In this document: piece after piece, positions 54,388-61,138 of the stretch | Position numbering within the stretch: the stretch's first letter is position 1 | Layout of the letters: the number at the start of each line of letters is the position of its first letter | Assembly: GCF_026168105.1 (NCBI RefSeq) | Contig: NZ_LBMW01000017.1 | Span: forward strand, 62,001 to 126,000 | Source: Streptomyces hygroscopicus | GTDB lineage: Bacteria > Actinomycetota > Actinomycetes > Streptomycetales > Streptomycetaceae | Direction: 5' to 3' | Length of the DNA stretch: 64,000 nucleotides | Position numbers and translations under genes: made by a program | The notes under the pieces: model-generated | The model's input: only the letters and a program-made list of their open reading frames with translations | Told to the model about the DNA's origin: nothing | Databases searched by the model: none

Positions 54388-54542
54388 TCCTGCTTTCGGT
54401 CTTCAAAGCTCAGAGGGGGACGCTGTCCCATGGTGTTCAGGGCAGCGCTGATCGCGGAGGGTACGCGCGACCGAAGAGCCAGGATACTGGACCTTTCGCT
54501 CTCGGCCCAATCCGGTGCGCCGGGGACCCGGCGCCCGAACGC

Positions 54543-55613
54543 TCAGTGACCGCCACGTCCCTGCTCGTACGCCCTCAGCTGCTCGGCGCTGATCATGCTG
54601 GTGTCGAAGAGGCTGGTCTCGTCCAGCGCGTTGCCCTGGACGTAACCCTGCCGGCTCTGTCCCTGGTCGTAGACGGCCTGCTGGTCGTACGCACCGGCCT
54701 GCGGGTAGGCGGCGTACGGATCGGCCTGCTGGTAGCCGTACGCGTCCTGCTGGGCGTACGCCTGCTGATAGCCGTACTGGTCCGTCTGCTGGTACCCGTA
54801 CGGGTCCTGCTGCTGCGCGTAGGCCGGCTGGGGCTGCTCGGCCGGAACGGCGGGGGTTTGCGGCGCCACCGCCGGGGTCCGCGGATCCGGGGTGTCGGTG
54901 AGGGCCGCGAGGTCGGCGAGGTAGTCGGCGTCGCTGGAGTGCTGGACGGTCGTCGTGTCGTCGGCGAGGGCGCCCAGGTCGTCGGTGGCGGTCCGCCCGT
55001 GCAGCTTCTGCCGGCCCTTGCCGACGGCCTGAAGGGTCTTGGCGAGGACGGCCTCGAAGGCGCCCAGCTTGGTGTCCACGTACGCGTCGGCGTCGCGGCG
55101 CAGCGTCTCGGGGTCGTGGCTGCGCTCGGGGGCGTCCTCGTCCTCGTAGCCGTGCTCGTCGAGGCCCGGACCGGTGCCGAGGAGCTTCTCGCGCCCGCGG
55201 CCCACCGAGCCGAGGGTCTTGGTGAGGACGACCTCGAAGTTGGCCAGCTTGGAGTCGACGTAGTCGTCGGCCTCCGCGCGGATCTCCTCGGCCTCCTGGC
55301 GGGCCTCGGCGAGGATGCGGTCGGCCTCGTTCTGGGAGCGCCGGGCGACCTCCGTGCCGGAGATCAGCGAGCCGCGCTCGGCGTGCGCGGTCTCGATGAT
55401 CCGCTCGGCCTCCTGACGGGCCTGCTCGACCATCTGCTCGCGGTCCCCGATGAGCTCCTGGGCCTGGGCCAGGGAGTCGGGCAGCGCCGCTCGCACCTCC
55501 GCGAGCATCGAGAGCAGCTCCGCGCGGTTGACCACGCACGAGGCCGACATGGGCATCGACCGGGCGCTGGTGACCACCGCGACGATCTCGTCGAGCTTCT
55601 TCTGCACGTCCAC
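54543..55613 (-). CDS. DivIVA-like coiled-coil protein with internal repeats
   Basis: 356 aa from GTG 55613. N-terminal KLDEIVAVVTSARSMPMSASCVVNRAELLSMLAEVRAALPDSL resembles cell-division-initiation (DivIVA-related) proteins; a long coiled coil (about 45-115) follows. The block YVDSKLANFEVVLTKTLGSVGRGREKL (about 118-144) recurs as YVDTKLGAFEAVLAKTLQAVGKGRQKL (about 178-204). The C terminus has many YGYQQ-type repeats. Known in Streptomyces only as a conserved protein. Probably cytoskeletal or membrane-scaffolding; not shown. Confidence 0.8.
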   Translation of the reverse strand: MDVQKKLDEIVAVVTSARSMPMSASCVVNRAELLSMLAEVRAALPDSLAQAQELIGDREQMVEQARQEAERIIETAHAERGSLISGTEVARRSQNEADRILAEARQEAEEIRAEADDYVDSKLANFEVVLTKTLGSVGRGREKLLGTGPGLDEHGYEDEDAPERSHDPETLRRDADAYVDTKLGAFEAVLAKTLQAVGKGRQKLHGRTATDDLGALADDTTTVQHSSDADYLADLAALTDTPDPRTPAVAPQTPAVPAEQPQPAYAQQQDPYGYQQTDQYGYQQAYAQQDAYGYQQADPYAAYPQAGAYDQQAVYDQGQSRQGYVQGNALDETSLFDTSMISAEQLRAYEQGRGGH

Positions 55614-55734
55614 CGTGTGCTCGCCACTCTCTACAGCTGTGTTGGAGACGGACAGGTCGACTGTACGACCACTGCTGCCCCGCCCGACACCGGATGACGG
55701 GCTGTCAGGTTCCGAGGGGTCCGCGGGGACCCGC

Positions 55735-56214
55735 TCAGTCCTTCCTGAGGCGCTCGCTCAGCGCTTCCAGGACGACCGGCGGCACCAGGTGGGAGACGTC
55801 CCCGCCCCAGGCGGCGACCTCCTTGACGAGCGAGGAGGACAGGAAGCTGTAAGTGGGGTTGGTGGGGACGAAAAGGGTCTCCACACCGGACAGCCCGTTG
55901 TTCATCTGCGCCATCTGCAGCTCGTAGTCGAAGTCGCTGACGGCACGCAGACCCTTGACGATGGCGGGGATGTCGCGTTGCTTGCAGAAGTCGACGAGGA
56001 GCCCGTGGAAGGCTTCCACCTCGACGTTCCCGAACTCGGCGGTGACCTGGCGGATGAGGTCGATCCGCTCGTCGATCTCGAACAGGCCCTTCTTGGCCTG
56101 GTTGATCATCACCGCGACGTACACCTCGTCGTACAGCTTGGAAGCGCGGGCGATGATGTCGAGGTGTCCGTTGGTGATGGGGTCGAACGACCCGGGACAG
56201 ACGGCGCGGCGCAC
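55735..56214 (-). CDS. coaD: Phosphopantetheine adenylyltransferase
   Basis: 159 aa from GTG 56214 (GAGGG 7 nt upstream), standard length; a 10-residue longer start at 56244 is rejected. Nucleotidyltransferase motifs: CPGSFDPITNGHLDII (T/HxGH) and SYSFLSSSLVKEVA. Fourth step of CoA synthesis. It follows rsmD by 26 nt. Confidence 0.96.
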   Translation of the reverse strand: MRRAVCPGSFDPITNGHLDIIARASKLYDEVYVAVMINQAKKGLFEIDERIDLIRQVTAEFGNVEVEAFHGLLVDFCKQRDIPAIVKGLRAVSDFDYELQMAQMNNGLSGVETLFVPTNPTYSFLSSSLVKEVAAWGGDVSHLVPPVVLEALSERLRKD

Positions 56215-56240
56215 TTGTGATCCCTCGCTCTCCGGTCCGG

Positions 56241-56828
56241 TCATCGTGCGTCTTCGCACGTAGAGGCGGCGCGACCGTACCAAAACGTCCCCTCGCCGTA
56301 ACGACGGGCCCGGATCGCGTCGAAGCCCTCCGGCCAACGGAATTCTCCGCCTCTGGTGCTGCGCTCCACGGTGACGAGGACATCGGCCGCGAGCCAGCCC
56401 CCCGAGCGGAGTGTGAGCAGAATCTCGCGAAGATCACCGTCGGAGACGGCGTACGGCGGGTCCAGGAAGACGATGTCGTACGGCTGTTCCGGCGCCGGGG
56501 ACTGGATGATCTGTTCCGCTTTGCCCGCCCTGACGTCGGCACCGGGCAGGCCGAGCGCCCTGACGTTCTCCCGGACGATGCGCGCCGCCCGGGCGTCGGC
56601 CTCGACGAGGAGGGTGTGGCCGGCCCCGCGGGAGAGAGCCTCGAGGCCGACGGCGCCCGAGCCGGCGTACAGGTCGAGGACCCGCTCACCGTCCAGCGGG
56701 CCGCCCAGCAGGGACTGCCAGGTGGAGAAGAGGCCCTCGCGCGCCCGGTCGGAGGTGGGGCGGGTGCCGGTCCCCGGCGGGACGGCCAGGCGGCGTCCGC
56801 CGGCCCGGCCGGCGATCACGCGGGTCAT
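56241..56828 (-). CDS. rsmD: 16S rRNA (G966-N2)-methyltransferase RsmD
   Basis: 195 aa from ATG 56828 (AAGGA upstream). Starts TRVIAGRAGGRRLAVPPG; SAM motif VLDLYAGSGAVGLEALSRGA; catalytic DPPY in YDIVFLDPPYAVSD. Methylates G966 of 16S rRNA. The rsmD-coaD order after recG is conserved. Confidence 0.95.
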   Translation of the reverse strand: MTRVIAGRAGGRRLAVPPGTGTRPTSDRAREGLFSTWQSLLGGPLDGERVLDLYAGSGAVGLEALSRGAGHTLLVEADARAARIVRENVRALGLPGADVRAGKAEQIIQSPAPEQPYDIVFLDPPYAVSDGDLREILLTLRSGGWLAADVLVTVERSTRGGEFRWPEGFDAIRARRYGEGTFWYGRAASTCEDAR

Positions 56829-56915
56829 CTCTTCGGTCCTTGTCGGTCTGCGGTCGGCGCCCTCTTCGCGGGCAGGTGTGCGCATCCAGTCTCGCAGCCG
56901 ATGTGCCGTCGGCGC

Positions 56916-59123
56916 TCATCCCTTGTCCAGGAACTGCTCCCGCTCCTCGTCCAGCAGGGCCTCCAGGGCCGTGCGCAGACCCGGCAGGTGTTCCAGGTCC
57001 GGGTCGGCGGCGACCACCGCGGCGGCCTCCCGACGGGCCTCGGCGATGATCTCCTCGTCGTCGATGACGGCGAGCATGCGCAGCGAGGAGCGGGCGCCGG
57101 ACTGGGCCTGGCCGAGGACGTCGCCCTCGCGCCGCTGTTCGAGGTCGATGCGGGAGAGCTCGAAGCCGTCGAGGGTGGACGCCACGGCGTTCAGCCGCTG
57201 GCGTGCCGCACTGGCCTCGGGCATCTCGGTGACCAGCAGACACAGACCGGGCGCCGAGCCACGGCCGACGCGGCCGCGCAGCTGGTGGAGCTGCGAGACC
57301 CCGAAGCGGTCGGCATCCATGATCACCATCGCCGTGGCGTTCGGAACGTTGACGCCGACCTCGATGACCGTCGTCGCGACCAGGACGTCGGTCTCGCCGG
57401 CGGCGAACCGGCGCATCACCGCGTCCTTGTCGTCGGGCTGCATGCGCCCGTGCAGCACCTCGACCCCGAGCCCCTTCAGGGGCCCCTCGGCGAGCTGGTC
57501 GGCAATGTCGAGGACGGCGAGCGGGGGCCGCTTCTCCGCCTCGTCCTCGGGCGACTTCCTGCCGGTCCTCCTGGGGTCGTCCTCCTCGTCACCGATGCGC
57601 GGACAGACGACGTACGCCTGATGGCCGTTGGCCGCCTCCTCGCGCACCCGCTCCCAGGCCCGCGCCAGGAAGTGCGGCTTGTCGGCTGCCGGCACCACAT
57701 GGCTGGCGATGGGCGAGCGCCCGGCCGGGAGCTGGTCGAGGACGGAGGTCTCCAGGTCGCCGAACACGGTCATGGCGACGGTCCGGGGAATCGGCGTCGC
57801 GGTCATCACCAGCAGATGGGGCGGCTGATTCCCCTTGCCGCGCAGCGCGTCCCGCTGCTCCACGCCGAAGCGGTGCTGCTCGTCGACCACGACGAGACCG
57901 AGGTCGTGGAACTGCACCTTGTCCTCGATCAGCGCATGCGTGCCGATCACGATGCCGGCCTCCCCCGTGACGAGATCGAGCAGCGCCTGCCGCCGCGCGG
58001 CGGCCCCCATGGACCCCGTCAGCAGCACCACCTTGGTGGCCTGCTCGGCCCCTCCCAGCATGCCCCCCTCGGCCAGCTCCCCCATCATCTCCACGACCGA
58101 CCGGTGGTGCTGCTGGGCGAGCACCTCGGTGGGCGCGAGCATGGCGGCCTGCCCGCCCGCGTCGACGACGGCGAGCATGGCGCGCAGGGCCACCATCGTC
58201 TTCCCACTGCCCACCTCCCCCTGGAGCAGCCGGTGCATCGGGTGCTGGGTCGCCAAGTCGTCGAAGATCTCCTTGGTGACCTTCTGCTGACCCTCGGTGA
58301 GGGTGAAGGGGAGGCGGTCGTCGAAGGCTGCGAGAAGTCCGTCCGGCGTGGGTTTCCTCGGGACCGCCGGGAGCTGGGCGTCGGCGTGACGGCGGCGGGC
58401 GAGGGCGACCTGGAGGACGAAGGCCTCGTCCCACTTGAGGCGGGAGCGGGCGTCGGCGATGTCCGCCTTCGTCTGCGGGCGGTGGATCTTCAGGAGCGCT
58501 TCGGGCAGGGAGACCAGGCCCCGGCCGTCGCGGAGGGAGTCCGGCAGGGGGTCGATGGCCTCCTGGGCGCCGGGCAGCACCGTCTGCACCGACTTGGCGA
58601 TCTTCCAGGACTCCAGCTTGGCCGTGGCCGGGTAGATCGGGATCAGGGCGCCCGCCCAGCTGTCCACCGTCTCGGTCACGTCGTCGCCGCGCAGCAGCTC
58701 ATAGGCGGGGTGGGCGAGTTGAAGCCTGCGATTGAAGACCGAGACCTTGCCCGCGAACAACGCACGGGTGCCCGGCAGGAGTTCCTTGTGGGGCTTGTGC
58801 ACGCCGTTGCCGAAGAAGACCAGCTGGAGACGGCCGCTGCCGTCGGTGATGGTGACCTCGAGCCGCTGTCCCTTCCCGCGGGGGGCCTTGGCCGAGGCGA
58901 AAGTGTGCAGACGGGCGTCGGCGACCTGGGCGACCACCGTCACGTGCTCGTCCATGGGGAGGTCGGCGAGGTGGGTGAGCTGCCCGCGCTCCTCGTATCT
59001 GCGCGGGTAATGGTGGAGCAGGTCGGAGACGGTGTGCAGGCCGAGGTGCTCGGCCATCACCTTCGCGGTGGCGGGGCCGAGCACCTTCTTCAGCGGTTCT
59101 TGCAGTGCGGGCACGAGATCCAT
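56916..59123 (-). CDS. recG: ATP-dependent DNA helicase RecG
   Basis: 735 aa from ATG 59123 (MDLVPALQEPLKKVLG). Wedge (OB) domain about 60-150; helicase motifs I LLQGEVGSGKTMVALRAM, II VVVDEQHRFGVEQR, III MTATPIPRTVAM, VI VSQLHQLRGRVGRG. Reverses stalled forks. In other Streptomyces, from memory, a DAK-phosphatase gene and rpmB lie upstream in the same operon; here the upstream neighbour is a divergent Hsp90-family gene, so the order is broken. No strong ribosome site. Confidence 0.96.
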   Translation of the reverse strand: MDLVPALQEPLKKVLGPATAKVMAEHLGLHTVSDLLHHYPRRYEERGQLTHLADLPMDEHVTVVAQVADARLHTFASAKAPRGKGQRLEVTITDGSGRLQLVFFGNGVHKPHKELLPGTRALFAGKVSVFNRRLQLAHPAYELLRGDDVTETVDSWAGALIPIYPATAKLESWKIAKSVQTVLPGAQEAIDPLPDSLRDGRGLVSLPEALLKIHRPQTKADIADARSRLKWDEAFVLQVALARRRHADAQLPAVPRKPTPDGLLAAFDDRLPFTLTEGQQKVTKEIFDDLATQHPMHRLLQGEVGSGKTMVALRAMLAVVDAGGQAAMLAPTEVLAQQHHRSVVEMMGELAEGGMLGGAEQATKVVLLTGSMGAAARRQALLDLVTGEAGIVIGTHALIEDKVQFHDLGLVVVDEQHRFGVEQRDALRGKGNQPPHLLVMTATPIPRTVAMTVFGDLETSVLDQLPAGRSPIASHVVPAADKPHFLARAWERVREEAANGHQAYVVCPRIGDEEDDPRRTGRKSPEDEAEKRPPLAVLDIADQLAEGPLKGLGVEVLHGRMQPDDKDAVMRRFAAGETDVLVATTVIEVGVNVPNATAMVIMDADRFGVSQLHQLRGRVGRGSAPGLCLLVTEMPEASAARQRLNAVASTLDGFELSRIDLEQRREGDVLGQAQSGARSSLRMLAVIDDEEIIAEARREAAAVVAADPDLEHLPGLRTALEALLDEEREQFLDKG

Positions 59124-59290
59124 TGCACACCACACCACTGACAACGTCGTATATGTCTTGCAAATCCGCTGGTCAGGAGGGTGGCTCGGGGCCTACGATG
59201 ACGCACCCCCGGCTCGCCCCGCGGTCACCGCCCCACCGGGACCGCCCGACCCCGCGCCGTCGACCGTCCCCCACTCACGGCGCCGTGACG

Positions 59291-61138
59291 ATGGACTCCC
59301 AGACCTCGCAGTCATCCCAGGCACCTCAGTCACCCCCATCACCTCATACGTTCCAGGTCGACCTGCGTGGTCTGGTGGACCTCCTCTCCCATCACCTCTA
59401 CTCCAGCCCCAAGGTCTATCTGCGCGAATTGCTGCAGAACGCCGTGGACGCCATCACCGCGCGCCGCGCCGAGCAGCCCGAGGCGCCCGCCACGGTGCGG
59501 CTGTACGCCGACCCGGGCACCCTGCGCGTCGAGGACTCGGGCGTCGGGCTCACCGAGTCCGACGTGCACAGCCTGCTGGCCACCATCGGGCGCAGCTCGA
59601 AGCGGGCCGACGGCCTGCAGGCGGCCCGCTCCGACTTCCTCGGGCAGTTCGGCATCGGACTGCTGGCGTGCTTCGTGGTCGCCGAGCGGATCCGGGTCGT
59701 CAGCCGCAGCGCCCGTACGCCGGACGCGCCGCCCGTGGAGTGGACGGCCAGCGACGACGGGTCGTACGTGGTGCGGACGCTGCCGCACGACGCCCGGCCC
59801 GAGCCGGGCACCACCGTGCACCTGGTGGCGCGTCCCGGCGCCGCAGAGTGGCTCTCCGCGGATCGCGTGCGGTCCCTCGCACGGGACTTCGGGTCGCTGC
59901 TGCCCTACGACGTCCGGGTCGGCGAGGAGGCGATCACGGATCTCCCGGCGCCCTGGGACCGGCCGTATCCCTCCCCCGCCAACCGCAGGGTGGCCCTGGC
60001 GCGTCACTGCCACGACCTGTTCGGCTTCACTCCGCTGGACTCGATCGTGCTGGACGTGCCGCTCGCCGGTGTCCGCGGTGTGGCGTACGTGCTGCCCAGC
60101 GCGGTCAGCCCGGCCCAGCGGGCGAGCCACCGGGTGCATCTGAAGGGCATGCTCCTGACGGAGCGGGCCGAACAGCTGCTGCCGGACTGGGCATTCTTCG
60201 TGCGCTGTGTCCTGGACACGGACAGCCTGCGGCCCACGGCGTCGCGCGAGTCGCTGTACGAGGACGAGACCCTGGCGGCCGTGCGCGAGGCCCTGGGCGA
60301 GCGCATCCGGTCCTGGCTGACCGGGCTCGCGGCCGGTGACCCCGAGCGCCTCGCCGCCTTCCTGTCCGTGCACCACCTGGGCGTGAAGTCGCTCGCGCGG
60401 CACGACAAGGAGATGCTGCGGACGATGCTGCCGTGGCTGCCCTTCGAGACGACGGACGGGCGGCTGTCGCTGGAGGAGTTCGCACAGCGGCACCCGGTCG
60501 TGCACTTCACCCGGACCGTGGAGGAGTACCGCCAGGTCGCGCCGATCGCGTCCGCGCAGGGCGTCGGGGTCGTCAACGGCGGCTACACGTACGACAGCGA
60601 GCTGGTGGAGGCACTGACGTCGGTGCGGCCGGGGACGGTGGTCGCCGAGCTGGACGCCGACACGGTGACCGCGCATCTGGACGCGGTGGACCCGGCGGAG
60701 GAGCTGGCGCTGTCGGGCTTCCTGGGAGCCGCGCGCGCCGCGCTCGACCCTCTGGGCTGCGATGTCGTGCTGCGCGCGTTCCACCCCCTTTCCGTGCCCG
60801 CGCTGCATCTGGACGACCGCACGGCGCGCCATGAGCAGGCCCGCGCCGAGGCGCAGGAGCAGGCCGACGATCTGTGGGCGGGGATCCTGGGCTCGCTGCG
60901 GGGCAGCGCACCCCGGGCCCGGCTGGTCCTCAACCATCTCAACCCGCTGATCCGCAGGATCGGTTCGCTGGAGGATCCGGAGCTGATCGGGACCGCCACG
61001 GAGTCCCTGTACGGGCAGGCCCTGCTGATGGCCCGGCGCCCGTTGCGGCCCGCCGACTCGGCGCTCCTGAACCGTGCGTTCATCGGCCTCCTCGAATGGG
61101 CCACCCACACCAACTCCCCCAAGGACGGCTCCCGATGA
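59291..61138 (+). CDS. Hsp90-family (HtpG-like) ATPase
   Basis: 615 aa from ATG 59291; 59285 GTG and 59198 ATG in frame are possible and no ribosome site decides. GHKL ATPase: N box LRELLQNAVDAI, G1 VEDSGVGLTESD, G2 GQFGIGLLACF, G3 PGTTVHLV. The middle domain keeps the catalytic Arg region (TASRESLYED, equivalent to NVSREIL of HtpG). The C-terminal dimerisation domain is shorter and diverged; no EEVD tail (ends SPKDGSR). Its stop overlaps the TPR gene (ATGA). Distinct from standard HtpG; client unknown. Confidence 0.87.
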   Translation: MDSQTSQSSQAPQSPPSPHTFQVDLRGLVDLLSHHLYSSPKVYLRELLQNAVDAITARRAEQPEAPATVRLYADPGTLRVEDSGVGLTESDVHSLLATIGRSSKRADGLQAARSDFLGQFGIGLLACFVVAERIRVVSRSARTPDAPPVEWTASDDGSYVVRTLPHDARPEPGTTVHLVARPGAAEWLSADRVRSLARDFGSLLPYDVRVGEEAITDLPAPWDRPYPSPANRRVALARHCHDLFGFTPLDSIVLDVPLAGVRGVAYVLPSAVSPAQRASHRVHLKGMLLTERAEQLLPDWAFFVRCVLDTDSLRPTASRESLYEDETLAAVREALGERIRSWLTGLAAGDPERLAAFLSVHHLGVKSLARHDKEMLRTMLPWLPFETTDGRLSLEEFAQRHPVVHFTRTVEEYRQVAPIASAQGVGVVNGGYTYDSELVEALTSVRPGTVVAELDADTVTAHLDAVDPAEELALSGFLGAARAALDPLGCDVVLRAFHPLSVPALHLDDRTARHEQARAEAQEQADDLWAGILGSLRGSAPRARLVLNHLNPLIRRIGSLEDPELIGTATESLYGQALLMARRPLRPADSALLNRAFIGLLEWATHTNSPKDGSR

